52,982 nucleotides of DNA from Fuerstiella sp. (GTDB lineage Bacteria; Planctomycetota; Planctomycetia; Planctomycetales; Planctomycetaceae). Where the stretch lies: assembly GCA_022843805.1 (NCBI GenBank), contig JALHMY010000068.1, forward strand, positions 1-52,982, in the 5' to 3' direction. The stretch's first letter is position 1. Every line of letters starts with the position of its first letter. The translations under genes and the position numbers were made by a program. Under the pieces are notes generated by a model. It saw nothing but the letters and a program-made list of their open reading frames with translations, searched no databases and was not told the DNA's origin. Below are positions 24,219 to 32,834 of the stretch, piece by piece.

Positions 24219-25458
24219 TGCTCGCGGGTTGCTGCGAGCGTCGGTTCCGGCGTTCGTGGGAGAAACCTGCCATGTTCATATGCCATCGGGTGAAGAATTG
24301 ATGTCAGAAGTGGTCGGCTTTGATGAGTCCGAATCGCAGCTGATGTGTTTCGACAGTACCGCTGGCCTTCAGCCGGGGCTGGAAATTGTAGCCACCGGTC
24401 GTCGTCGTTCCGTTCCTGTAGGAACCGAACTGCTGGGCCGTGTGCTTGATGGAATCGGTCGTCCTTTCGACGATGTCGGGCCGTTGCGAGTCCGACGATG
24501 GCAGCCGGAATCCGCATCAGTGCCGGACCCGCTGTCGCGCCAGCGGATCACGACACCTCTGGTCACGGGGCAGAGAGTGATTGACGGTCTTCTCACCATT
24601 GGGCGGGGCCAGAGAATCGGACTGTTTGCCGGAAGCGGTGTCGGAAAAAGTACACTGCTGGGGGAAATTGCCCGCGGGGCGGAAGCGGATGTCAACGTGA
24701 TCTGCCTCGTCGGAGAACGTGGACGTGAGGTACGTCCGTTCATTGAGGATTGTCTGGGTCCGGAAGGTCTGAGTCGATCGGTTGTTATCGTTGCCACATC
24801 CGACCAGACACCGCTCATGCGAGTTAAAGCAGTATTGACGGCTGTTACGATTGCAGAAGATTTCCGCAGTCAGGGATCTCATGTGCTATTCTTTCTTGAC
24901 AGTCTGACGCGTCTGGCAATGGCCCAGCGCGAAATGGGGCTGTTACTGGGTGAACCACCCGGTTCCCGCGGATATCCGCCTTCCGTACAGTCTTTGATGG
25001 CCGGAGTTCTTGAACGGCTGGGATGCGGCGACGTTGGTGCCATTACCGGACTGATCACCGTCCTGGTAGAAGGAGATGACCTTGATGAGCCAATTACCGA
25101 CGCGGCTCGATCCATCCTTGATGGACATATTGTACTTAGACGTGACCTTGCCGCTCAGGGCCACTATCCGGCGATTGATGTACTGGGAAGTGTCAGTCGC
25201 TTGTTTCGTGAAGTCACAACGGAACAACAAAGATCAAACGCAGTAAAGCTCCGAACTCTGATGGCCACCTATGCTGATGTGTCGGATCTGATTCAGATTG
25301 GCGCCTACAAGTCGGGTACATCAGCACAGGTGGATCGAGCAGTGAGACTGATGGACGATGTAAAGAAATTTCTGAAGCAGGAGGTCAATGAGATTTCAAC
25401 ATATGCGGAAACCAGCCGGCGACTGGACGTCATAGCAAGAGCATGGTCCTCTGCCTGA
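24136..25458 (+). CDS. fliI: Flagellum-specific ATP synthase FliI
   Basis: A 440-residue AAA-type ATPase that energises unfolding and loading of flagellar export substrates. Walker A GSGVGKST lies near residue 167, and Walker B appears in VLFFLDSLTRLAMAQREMGL. Other family segments are RQRITTPLVTGQRVIDGLLTIGRGQR and GEPPGSRGYPPSVQSLM. ATG 24136 (MQLRLNVGKMVAM) is chosen because GGAG lies eight bases ahead and the length fits; it overlaps fliH by 83 bases in another frame. ATG 24163 is an alternative. Confidence 0.95.
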   Translation: MQLRLNVGKMVAMAGHSDVFRTAGKLRSARGLLRASVPAFVGETCHVHMPSGEELMSEVVGFDESESQLMCFDSTAGLQPGLEIVATGRRRSVPVGTELLGRVLDGIGRPFDDVGPLRVRRWQPESASVPDPLSRQRITTPLVTGQRVIDGLLTIGRGQRIGLFAGSGVGKSTLLGEIARGAEADVNVICLVGERGREVRPFIEDCLGPEGLSRSVVIVATSDQTPLMRVKAVLTAVTIAEDFRSQGSHVLFFLDSLTRLAMAQREMGLLLGEPPGSRGYPPSVQSLMAGVLERLGCGDVGAITGLITVLVEGDDLDEPITDAARSILDGHIVLRRDLAAQGHYPAIDVLGSVSRLFREVTTEQQRSNAVKLRTLMATYADVSDLIQIGAYKSGTSAQVDRAVRLMDDVKKFLKQEVNEISTYAETSRRLDVIARAWSSA

Positions 25459-25514
25459 GTTTTCATTAAGGGTTTTCCCGGAACAATTGAATCCTCTACT
25501 GCTGCAGATGAATC

Positions 25515-26039
25515 ATGAAACGATTTCAATCCCGTTACGATCGAATACAACAGCTTCGTCATCAGCACGAGCGGCTTGCAAAAACCGAGGTCGCAAGTCG
25601 TACAGCGGAACTGAACGTGGCAATTGAAGTTGAACAACTGGGACAGAAGGAACTTCGCGGGGTTCAACAGGCCGCCGCTGCACAGCTTTCTCTTGGGGTG
25701 ACTGGATCGTTTCTTTCGAATCTGCTGGCCAATGTTGCCCGGGAAGAGCAACAGTTTTGCGAATGCCGTAAGCAGAGACAGGTGGCAGAAAAGCGGGTTG
25801 AGCAGGCAATGTCGACTTATCAGACCGTACGCCTGGAACTCAGGACCGTGGAAATGCTGGTGCAGGATGAGAAGAAGGAACACCGTCTGGGTGAGCTGCG
25901 GCTGGAAGAAAAGAAACAGGAAGAACGGTCAGCGAATGACTGGTTTCGAAAACAGTCTTCAGCGACCGGAATGTTGAATAGTCTGGCCGAAAACGAGCTC
26001 AATCCACAGGATAAGCATCGGAAAGAAGAATCGCTATGA
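25515..26039 (+). CDS. fliJ: Flagellar export protein FliJ
   Basis: A 174-residue, almost wholly alpha-helical coiled-coil protein (for example RYDRIQQLRHQHERLAKTEVASR and EKRVEQAMSTYQTVRLELRTVEM). In rotary ATPase terms it is the central stalk inside the FliI hexamer. The call rests on the coiled-coil pattern, length and position directly after fliI. Its TGA overlaps the ATG of the next gene (ATGA). Confidence 0.85.
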   Translation: MKRFQSRYDRIQQLRHQHERLAKTEVASRTAELNVAIEVEQLGQKELRGVQQAAAAQLSLGVTGSFLSNLLANVAREEQQFCECRKQRQVAEKRVEQAMSTYQTVRLELRTVEMLVQDEKKEHRLGELRLEEKKQEERSANDWFRKQSSATGMLNSLAENELNPQDKHRKEESL

Positions 26040-26962
26040 AAAAGATCGCTGGATTACTGCTTTACGGGCTGGCACTTTTCGGAATTACAGCCGGCATTGG
26101 TATCGCTCTTCGCCCCGCTGGCACTCATGCCGAACATGCAGAGACCGCCGCTGCAGATGACCATGGTGACCCTGCTAAACATGAGGAACCTGGTGAACAT
26201 GCGCCAAACGAGTCGTCCGAGGAAGTCCATCCGGAAAATCTTGCAATCGACCATGAAGGCACAATCAAACAGAAGACTGACCCGCATGAGAACGCCACGG
26301 CTGACGAACCACTGCCAGTGGCCGTCCGCCCGGAAGAAATGTCGATCGAACAGATTGTTCGCCTTGGTCTCGGCCTGAACGAGCGAGAAGAGTCGATTCG
26401 TGAAAAGGAAGTCTCGCTTCAGAAGACAGAAATGCGTTATCAGCTTCTTATGGCTGACATGCAGGGTGAACGCAAGGAACTGGAAGGCCTTCAGATACAG
26501 GCAAGAAATCAGAGAATGGCTACCGAAGAGATTCTGAAGCAAATCGCAGGCAGGAAACAGGAACTTGAGGCTTCGCAGGCACAGATTCAGGCCGAAAAGA
26601 AGGAGATCGAGGCTCTGCGTCTGCAGCTGGAACGAGATCGACTTGCCAAACCCGCTGCTCCTGAAACACCTGGAGCTAATGGAAGCGGTGCAGGCGCCAG
26701 CACGGAATCCGATCTGCAGGCACAGGGCCGTACAATGTCGCCGATTCTTGAAGGAATGAGTCCCGACAAAGTGGCTACTCAGCTTCAGGAGATGGCGGAT
26801 AACGGAAAAATGGACCTGGCGGTGGCCGTTATTTCAACCATGGAAAAAAGGAAAGCAGCCGCCGTGCTGGACACGTTGCAGGACAAAAAGCTTGTGAATT
26901 CAATCCTTGAGATGATTGCAAAGGAAACGCCTCCACCAAAAACGGCACAGAAGAAACGCTGA
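26036..26962 (+). CDS. MotE-like flagellar envelope protein
   Basis: A 308-residue protein with one N-terminal membrane anchor (residues 4-24). A segment rich in His, Glu, Asp and Pro follows (about 28-90), then a long coiled coil (about 105-205) and a C-terminal domain (SPILEGMSPDKVATQLQEMADNGKMDLAVAVISTM, AAAVLDTLQDKKLVNSILEMI). The C-terminus has the MgtE-N/MotE-like helical pattern. MotE acts as a chaperone of MotC in other bacteria, and related genes often follow fliJ. The His-rich segment may bind metal; that is inference. It is translationally coupled to fliJ. Confidence 0.7.
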   Translation: MKKIAGLLLYGLALFGITAGIGIALRPAGTHAEHAETAAADDHGDPAKHEEPGEHAPNESSEEVHPENLAIDHEGTIKQKTDPHENATADEPLPVAVRPEEMSIEQIVRLGLGLNEREESIREKEVSLQKTEMRYQLLMADMQGERKELEGLQIQARNQRMATEEILKQIAGRKQELEASQAQIQAEKKEIEALRLQLERDRLAKPAAPETPGANGSGAGASTESDLQAQGRTMSPILEGMSPDKVATQLQEMADNGKMDLAVAVISTMEKRKAAAVLDTLQDKKLVNSILEMIAKETPPPKTAQKKR

Positions 26963-26995
26963 TTTTTCTATACACTCTGAACACTGCAGTCACCG

Positions 26996-27031
26996 TGAAA
27001 CCCGGGTGCATGAAACCCGGGTGCATGAAAC
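26996..27031 (+). repeat. Tandem 15-bp repeat before fliQ
   Basis: The unit tgaaacccgggtgca occurs twice in tandem (26996-27010 and 27011-27025), followed by the first six bases of a third copy. Each unit holds the palindrome cccggg. It lies in the 162-base gap between the motE-like gene and fliQ. Confidence 0.85.
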
Positions 27032-27124
27032 GATGAAGTGCGTGCCCTGAACTGTTTTGTATTCGGGCATGCGGCAGGGCTGGGCGTGTGAGGGTCATCA
27101 CGGAATGATAAGGATTAAACGATC

Positions 27125-27394
27125 ATGGATACGATCGAAGTTGTGGCTATCGGGCGTGACCTGCTGATTACATCAATGTGGTTATCCGCACCTGCTGTGC
27201 TCGTCAGCCTTGTTGTGGGACTGGTCATCAGCCTGCTGCAGACTGTAACCAGTGTGCAGGAACAAACCCTCTCATTTGCACCAAGAATCGTGGCTGTTGG
27301 CGCTATTATGCTGCTGACATTGCCGTGGATGCTGCAGCTTACTGCGGAGTTTACGATCCGTATGATGGCACGCATGGTTCAGGTGACGCAATGA
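27125..27394 (+). CDS. fliQ: Flagellar export gate protein FliQ
   Basis: An 89-residue membrane protein with two hydrophobic helices (LITSMWLSAPAVLVSLVVGLVISLLQ and IVAVGAIMLLTLPWMLQLTAEF). The loop TSVQEQTLSFAPRI is the FliQ signature. Part of the flagellar type III export gate with FliP and FliR. Its stop overlaps the fliR start (ATGA). fliP, which normally precedes fliQ, is not here. Confidence 0.95.
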   Translation: MDTIEVVAIGRDLLITSMWLSAPAVLVSLVVGLVISLLQTVTSVQEQTLSFAPRIVAVGAIMLLTLPWMLQLTAEFTIRMMARMVQVTQ

Positions 27395-28155
27395 TCGACG
27401 CATTCATCATTGCCCATGTTCTGATATTGTTTCGTGTTACGGCGTTCGTCATGTTCATGCCGCCGATCGCCGGTCAGGGCATCCCGGGTACCGTGAAGAC
27501 CGGACTGTCTGTTGCGCTCACTGTGCTGTGGGGCGGCATCTATGCAGGACCTGCAGCGCTGGTGCTTTATAATGATCTGACAGGACCTGCTTTATGGGTT
27601 CATCTGGGAATCCTGGCGTTTCGTGAGTCTGCGCTTGGGGCTGGCCTTGCCTGGATTCTGGGGTTGTGCCTCATTCCGATCAGAACTGCAGGAGTCTGGA
27701 TCGCGCAGGAGATGGGGCTGACAATCGGAGGATTGTCATCACCCCTGGACCAGCAGCCGACGAATGTGATTTCTCAGTGCCTGGAAGCGATTGGGGTATT
27801 AATGTTTTTTACCCTTAATATGCATCATACGGCTTTGGCATCGCTTGGGATTTCCTTCACTCGCAGGCCAGTTGGTTCCGGCTGGATAATGCCTTCGTGG
27901 GAGGGCGTTGTCTCTGCGGTATCGTTAGCTGTGAATCAGGGATTCTGGATGATTGCTCCGGTGGGCATTCTGTTGTTTGTCACGCTGCTGGTTTTGCTCG
28001 TGACCATGCGATCTGCACCACAGTTTAACTTTATGTCGTATGGAATGACGCTGAGGCTGATTGCCGGAATGCTTGGACTGGTTTTGTTCTTCCCCGAAAT
28101 CGCGGGAGCCGCACAATTGTTGCTGTCTCAGATGAGCGAAGGAGCGGCTTACTGA
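27391..28155 (+). CDS. fliR: Flagellar export gate protein FliR
   Basis: A 254-residue membrane protein with about six helices. Family segments are FRVTAFVMFMPPIAGQGIPGTVKTGLSVAL, GLTIGGLSSPLDQQ and MLFFTLNMHHTALASL-type residues near the middle. ATG 27391 overlaps the fliQ stop by four bases and gives the usual family length; the frame opens earlier inside fliQ but that is a shadow. Confidence 0.95.
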   Translation: MIDAFIIAHVLILFRVTAFVMFMPPIAGQGIPGTVKTGLSVALTVLWGGIYAGPAALVLYNDLTGPALWVHLGILAFRESALGAGLAWILGLCLIPIRTAGVWIAQEMGLTIGGLSSPLDQQPTNVISQCLEAIGVLMFFTLNMHHTALASLGISFTRRPVGSGWIMPSWEGVVSAVSLAVNQGFWMIAPVGILLFVTLLVLLVTMRSAPQFNFMSYGMTLRLIAGMLGLVLFFPEIAGAAQLLLSQMSEGAAY

Positions 28156-28156
28156 T

Positions 28157-29215
28157 ATGGCTGAAAATGAACACAATGGTACAGAAGAGCCAACGCAGCG
28201 GCGCAGGGAAGAATCGCGAAATGAAGGGCAGGTTGTTCAGAGTCCGGACCTGACATCCGCCATTTCCATGCTGCTGGCCTGCTTCCTGTTACTAAGCTCG
28301 GGACATGCAATCGGTGAACAATTGCTGGCCGGAATGAAGCTATGGATTCGCGATATTCCCTCGGAAGACTTTTCACACTGGCACGTCACTGCGGGAGCAC
28401 ACTGGGTGTCGGGCGAACTGTTGTCGATCTGTGGAACCCTTGTTGGGTTGCTGATGGTAACCGGAATCGCTGTTGGGTTCATGCAGGTGGGATTCGTTGT
28501 TTCGTTCAAGTCAATGGAAATTGACTGGAGCCGTATACTCCCTTCCAATGGCCTGAATCGATTGTTTTCCATCGAGTCAGGTCTTCAGGGCCTGATGGGT
28601 GCATCCAAAGTTCTGTTTCTGATGCTGGCAAGCCTGCTGATAATCTGGATGCGGCGCAGCAGTCTGTCTGTCAGCAACTTCGCCACATTGTCCGAGGTCG
28701 TCGCGTTTGCATGGCAACTTGGACTGACAATCTGCCTGATGCTGGCCGGAGTTTCACTTGCGCTGGCACTGACGGACTATCTCGTCAAGTGGCTCCGACA
28801 CGAACATAAGCTGAAGATGACGCGTGAAGAGGTGAAACAGGAGCAGAAGGATGACAATGGCGACCCGCATGTGAGAGCTGCCGTGCGCAGAAAGCAGCGG
28901 GAAGCGAGACGAAAGCAGTCGGTGAAGGATGTTCCTAAAGCAACTCTGATTCTGACGAATCCCACTCACCTTGCCGTCGCTGTGCAATATGAGCGGGGCA
29001 TGGCAGCCCCAAGAATTGTCGCGAAAGGTGCGGGAGTGTTTGCGAAGAATATTGTCCGTATTGCACGCGAACACAAAATCCCGGTGCTGGAACGTAAACC
29101 ACTGGCTCGAGCTCTGTTCGCAGCTGTGGATGTCGGGGAAGAAATACCTTTCGAATTTTTCCGGGCGGTGGCAGAAATCATCGCGCAGATTTACCGGGCG
29201 AAGCAGGCGGCCTGA
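28157..29215 (+). CDS. flhB: Flagellar export switch protein FlhB
   Basis: A 352-residue protein with four membrane helices and a cytoplasmic C-terminal domain that sets substrate specificity. The N-terminus (TEEPTQRRREESRNEGQV) is typical. The self-cleavage motif NPTH lies near residue 268 (LTNPTHLAVAVQYERG), and the end contains VLERKPLARALFAAVDVGEEIP. All catalytic features are intact. It begins one base after fliR. flhA, usually next, is absent and motA follows instead. Confidence 0.95.
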   Translation: MAENEHNGTEEPTQRRREESRNEGQVVQSPDLTSAISMLLACFLLLSSGHAIGEQLLAGMKLWIRDIPSEDFSHWHVTAGAHWVSGELLSICGTLVGLLMVTGIAVGFMQVGFVVSFKSMEIDWSRILPSNGLNRLFSIESGLQGLMGASKVLFLMLASLLIIWMRRSSLSVSNFATLSEVVAFAWQLGLTICLMLAGVSLALALTDYLVKWLRHEHKLKMTREEVKQEQKDDNGDPHVRAAVRRKQREARRKQSVKDVPKATLILTNPTHLAVAVQYERGMAAPRIVAKGAGVFAKNIVRIAREHKIPVLERKPLARALFAAVDVGEEIPFEFFRAVAEIIAQIYRAKQAA

Positions 29216-29361
29216 TTAAAACAGCTGAGCAAAATGTTACATCGATTCGTTTTTTTTAAGTCGATTTTGCATGTCGAGTACCAGAATTTTCGCAAGTCCC
29301 GATGTCCCGTCTCGATAACGCCCCTGGTTGTCTGAGCGTTGCCTGAGTGTGGAGTCATCCC

Positions 29362-30210
29362 GTGATTACCTTAGCCGGAATTGGAATTGTACTTGTCGCC
29401 GTCATTGTAGGTTTCACAATGGCCGGCGGGCATTTGCATTCGCTGGTTCATCCATCAGAAATCGTGACAATCGGCGGATCGGCCCTCGGCGCGCTGATCG
29501 CAAGTTCTCCAAAGAAGGTACTGATCGACCTGGTCAAAGGGCTGATGGCGGTATTGAAAGGGGACAAATGCGACAAGCGGCTGCACATCGAGTTGTTCTC
29601 ACTTCTTTACGAATTGTTTCAGATCGCACGACGTGATGGAATTCTGGCATGGGAATCCATTGTCTCTGAAATGCATACGAATCCTCTGGTCGCAAAATAT
29701 CCGCGAGTTGCTCACGATCATCATCTTTGTGAATTTCTCGCTGGTGCTCTCGCTCAGGGTATCGACGGTGCGGATGTTGCACAGGTCGAAGCACTTCTAA
29801 ACACCGAAATTGCCGTACATCACGATGAACATCACGCTGCTGTTGGCGCATTAACCCGCACGGCTGACGCTTTGCCCGGGTTTGGAATCGTGGCGGCGGT
29901 ACTCGGAATCGTGGTGACGATGGGCGCGATCAGTGGTCCCGTCGAAGTTATTGGGGAAAAGGTGGGAGCGGCCCTCGTGGGAACGTTCCTTGGAATTCTT
30001 GCATCGTATGGAATTATTGGACCGGTGGCCGGGCGCATGGAGGCGATGGGTGATGCCGAAACAGCCTTGCTAAAGACTGTTGCGAAGGCGGTTACAGGAT
30101 TCATTGGCGGTACCTCCGCACGCGCCGTGCTGGAAAGCACTCGCCGAGGCGTTCCCTCTGACAGACGTCCGACCGTAAAGGAAATGGAAGAGATCTTCAA
30201 AGCACAGTAG
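29362..30210 (+). CDS. motA: Flagellar motor stator protein MotA
   Basis: A 282-residue stator subunit with four membrane helices: TLAGIGIVLVAVIVGFTMAGG, IVTIGGSALGALIAS, and the C-terminal pair within LPGFGIVAAVLGIVVTMG and VGAALVGTFLGILASYGIIGP. The cytoplasmic loop contacts FliG. The GTG at 29362 (MITLAGIG) is chosen because GGAG lies eight bases ahead; GTG 29347 adds five residues. The neighbouring gene encodes the MotB-like partner. The ion used is not clear from the sequence. Confidence 0.93.
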   Translation: MITLAGIGIVLVAVIVGFTMAGGHLHSLVHPSEIVTIGGSALGALIASSPKKVLIDLVKGLMAVLKGDKCDKRLHIELFSLLYELFQIARRDGILAWESIVSEMHTNPLVAKYPRVAHDHHLCEFLAGALAQGIDGADVAQVEALLNTEIAVHHDEHHAAVGALTRTADALPGFGIVAAVLGIVVTMGAISGPVEVIGEKVGAALVGTFLGILASYGIIGPVAGRMEAMGDAETALLKTVAKAVTGFIGGTSARAVLESTRRGVPSDRRPTVKEMEEIFKAQ

Positions 30211-30257
30211 TGTGACTGATTCGTTTTCGTTCTGACATCACTAAAGGATTCCAGACA

Positions 30258-30848
30258 ATGGCCGGAAAAGGGGGAGGTGCATGGAAAGTCGCATACGCCG
30301 ACTTTGTGACGGCGATGATGGCCTTCTTTATGGTCATGTGGCTGACGTCTCAGGATCAGCAGGTTAAGGATGCAATCGCTCAGTATTTTGTCGAACCGGT
30401 TGGTATGCGTATGAACGGAAACGCTCACCGTCCGAATACCAGTGGCAGTATGTTTAAACAGGAGTTTCAGGGACAGGTTCCCGGCGGCGCGAAATCGCAG
30501 ACCGGACGGGGACTTGGCGATCTGGCACAGCAGGAGAATCTGGAAAGTGAAACCATGGTGATTGCGGAATGGCTTCTGCAGGATGCCAAAACGAGTGAAG
30601 CATGGCTCACAAAGGCTCGTTCACATCTTGATAAGGCCAGACGCAGTTTACCGATCCGGGCTGAAGACTCGCTGATCCAGTCAACGGCGGCGAAGGATCT
30701 GGCTCGAACAATGAAACGAGAAATTACATCAGAAACTCTGAACCGCTCCAAAGGCATGTCGCAGGACCTGCTTTCGGCTGCACTCAGTAAAGTGGAATGG
30801 CAGGTTGTGGCGGAGGAGCTTCTTCTGGAATGCAACAAAACCAGATGA
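30258..30848 (+). CDS. MotB-like protein lacking the OmpA peptidoglycan-binding domain
   Basis: A 196-residue protein. The first 35 residues are a textbook MotB start: GGGAWKVAYADFVTAMMAFF, with the ion-binding Asp15 at the mouth of a single membrane helix. The following 160 residues are charged and helical but contain no OmpA-like motif (the NxxLSxxRA helix is absent). A stop ends the frame before the convergent gene. Normal MotB has about 260-320 residues with an OmpA-like anchor. Either this is a different type of stator partner or it has lost its anchor. No frameshift into an OmpA domain was seen in the 90 bases downstream. Confidence 0.8.
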   Translation: MAGKGGGAWKVAYADFVTAMMAFFMVMWLTSQDQQVKDAIAQYFVEPVGMRMNGNAHRPNTSGSMFKQEFQGQVPGGAKSQTGRGLGDLAQQENLESETMVIAEWLLQDAKTSEAWLTKARSHLDKARRSLPIRAEDSLIQSTAAKDLARTMKREITSETLNRSKGMSQDLLSAALSKVEWQVVAEELLLECNKTR

Positions 30849-30937
30849 CTCAGTCCGGATTGACGTGAACATCACAGCTGACCTCAACTGAAAACGGCTA
30901 CTTCGCATTCCTGGCGGCCGCAAACTGTCGAACCTGA

Positions 30938-31372
30938 TCACGCAGATTTCGCGCCGTTGCGTCCTCGGGCAGGGACCCAGGTATTGGCGCTGGTCGTCTG
31001 AATCTCGCGAAGTTCTTCCACGCTGATGGGCTGATTGGAAGATGCGGCTGCCGCGCCTCGTGACCGTTTGATTTTCTTCGGTTCATACTGGCATGCAAGA
31101 CCGTCATCCCGGTGACTGCGTCCCAGCAAATAGAGAAACGGCAATGTCAGAGCGGATCGAGCACGAATTCTGAGTCGCATTGCCAGAAGCAAAACAACGA
31201 CCGAAACGCCACAACAAACCGTAATCAGATTCGGTCGCGTTCCGGGGGCCATCGCCATCAGCATGAAAAAAATGCAGCCTGCCCCCATCGCCACAATAAA
31301 AGTTGACGCCAGAAGGCTGCCGGCATCGTTCCTGTTGTTGCGAAATTGCCGAGACAAGTTCTGCCACTCCAT
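30938..31372 (-). CDS. Small hypothetical membrane protein
   Basis: A 144-residue protein with two predicted membrane helices (STFIVAMGAGCIFFMLMAMA and LITVCCGVSVVVLLLAM), then a basic cytoplasmic-type tail with KKIKRSRGAAAASS. No family is recognised. It lies downstream of the lipid-transport-like cluster on the same strand and converges on the motB-like gene. Confidence 0.6.
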   Translation of the reverse strand: MEWQNLSRQFRNNRNDAGSLLASTFIVAMGAGCIFFMLMAMAPGTRPNLITVCCGVSVVVLLLAMRLRIRARSALTLPFLYLLGRSHRDDGLACQYEPKKIKRSRGAAAASSNQPISVEELREIQTTSANTWVPARGRNGAKSA

Positions 31373-31502
31373 GAATTCCCGGAGTTCCGGGTGACTGCTT
31401 TGCTCAGGTCAATCCGGCGTCTGTCACTGCTGTCAGGTTTCCGCCCTGAGACCCGGGTATGTTATCCACCGCCCGGTCGTCTGTCGATTCCTCGATTGAA
31501 AA

Positions 31503-32606
31503 TCACTGCTGATGCTTTTCACGCAGCTGACGCAGCACACGGGCAATATCAATCTGAAACTGCTCATCCTGTGTAAGTCGCGGAAACTGTGTTTGCTGCA
31601 GCTCCAGTCGCAGCCAGTTCGGCTCATTTCGCGTAATTCCATGCAGCATTGCAAAACTCAATGCGGATGCGATTGCCTGCTCCTCTTCGGAGCGATCAAA
31701 CAACACCTGGAAAACCATATTCTGAATCTCCAGGATCGGAAACGTTTCCGTTTCAGTGGCGGCTTCTGCGGGCTGTGATTCTGAGGCCGCTTTGGTCAGC
31801 ACAGTTTCCCTGCCGGGTGGCGGTCCCTGAAGGTGCCGCATCACTGTGGCCCATTCTGCACCAGCAGCTTCAGCGACCGCAAATCCTTCTTCCGTAAGTC
31901 GTCTGAACAGATTGATTTGGTTAAGCAGACCCTGAAGTCCAACGGAGATCCTGTTTTGCATCGTTTCACCGAGAATAGTGCCAGCGATACGCTTCTCAAA
32001 CTGAACCCATTTTGGCTGTTGGAGTCGAATTCTCATCAGCGCTTTTGAAGCATCATGCAAACGAACCGTGCTGTAGCCGTTTCGATCACGGTTGGCGAAC
32101 TTCTGCCACGACAGAAATCGGTTCTGAATCGCAGGACCCGTGCCAAGCTCTCCCACAGTTCGAATGAAAACGACGATGTCGCCGACCTGAGGAGTAAAGC
32201 CCTTCCCGGCAGTGGTTTGCATCCAGGTGGGATGCGACTCTGCCACGATCAGCGTTCCGAGTGGTCGAAACTGGTTGTCCGCAGATCGAAAAATGGTCAC
32301 GATGGCGCCTTTCCTAAGGGAATGAACGTCGCCAAGGTCCACCACGGCCGCCGTTCCCACCATGCGTTCCACACTTCCGATAAAATACACCAGGCCAGGT
32401 GGTAGTTTGAATTCCTGTGCCGTAGTTTCTTCCGGTCTTTCTTCACCCGCTTTAAGAGTACCTGAGGAAGCCGTGACTTCGTCGCCAGCCGCTGTTTGCA
32501 TTCCACATACAGTGAACGATCCTGTAAAGACAGCCACCATGAGACACGCTGTCTGCAGCGGACTGGTTCGCGCGCATTGACCGATGAGTTTCATATGGCT
32601 GCTCAT
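31503..32606 (-). CDS. Exported hypothetical protein with helical C-terminus
   Basis: A 367-residue protein. A hydrophobic N-terminal segment (ACLMVAVFTGSFTVCG) suggests a signal peptide. Residues of about 60-150 form a beta-rich domain (FIGSVERMVGTAAVVDLG, GAIVTIFRSADNQFRPLG, PQVGDIVVFIRTVGE). The rest is helical and ends in LRQLREKHQQ. No family is recognised. Start 32606 (MSSHMKL) or 32594 (MKLIGQ) is preferred because the signal peptide follows; the frame opens at 32804. It is downstream of the fused ABC gene on the same strand, 229 bases away, and may be in the same operon. It may be an envelope factor for lipid transport; this is only positional. Confidence 0.6.
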   Translation of the reverse strand: MSSHMKLIGQCARTSPLQTACLMVAVFTGSFTVCGMQTAAGDEVTASSGTLKAGEERPEETTAQEFKLPPGLVYFIGSVERMVGTAAVVDLGDVHSLRKGAIVTIFRSADNQFRPLGTLIVAESHPTWMQTTAGKGFTPQVGDIVVFIRTVGELGTGPAIQNRFLSWQKFANRDRNGYSTVRLHDASKALMRIRLQQPKWVQFEKRIAGTILGETMQNRISVGLQGLLNQINLFRRLTEEGFAVAEAAGAEWATVMRHLQGPPPGRETVLTKAASESQPAEAATETETFPILEIQNMVFQVLFDRSEEEQAIASALSFAMLHGITRNEPNWLRLELQQTQFPRLTQDEQFQIDIARVLRQLREKHQQ

Positions 32607-32834
32607 TGCCGACAGGGGCCGCAAGAAAAAGCTTCGATTCGGGATTTGTAAGGAACGAATTGCCATCATACGCGAGTCAACCGCCTGTTGGCAAAGACAT
32701 TCTTCTGATCGCAGCGAGCTTCGCCGAGCCATGGCCACAGGACTGTGAGCATGCCTGTCTTTGGAACAGACCGCAAAGTTTCCCTGTGACGAACAGCCTG
32801 CCACATGCGAAGGATCCGGAGTCCGGCAGCGATA

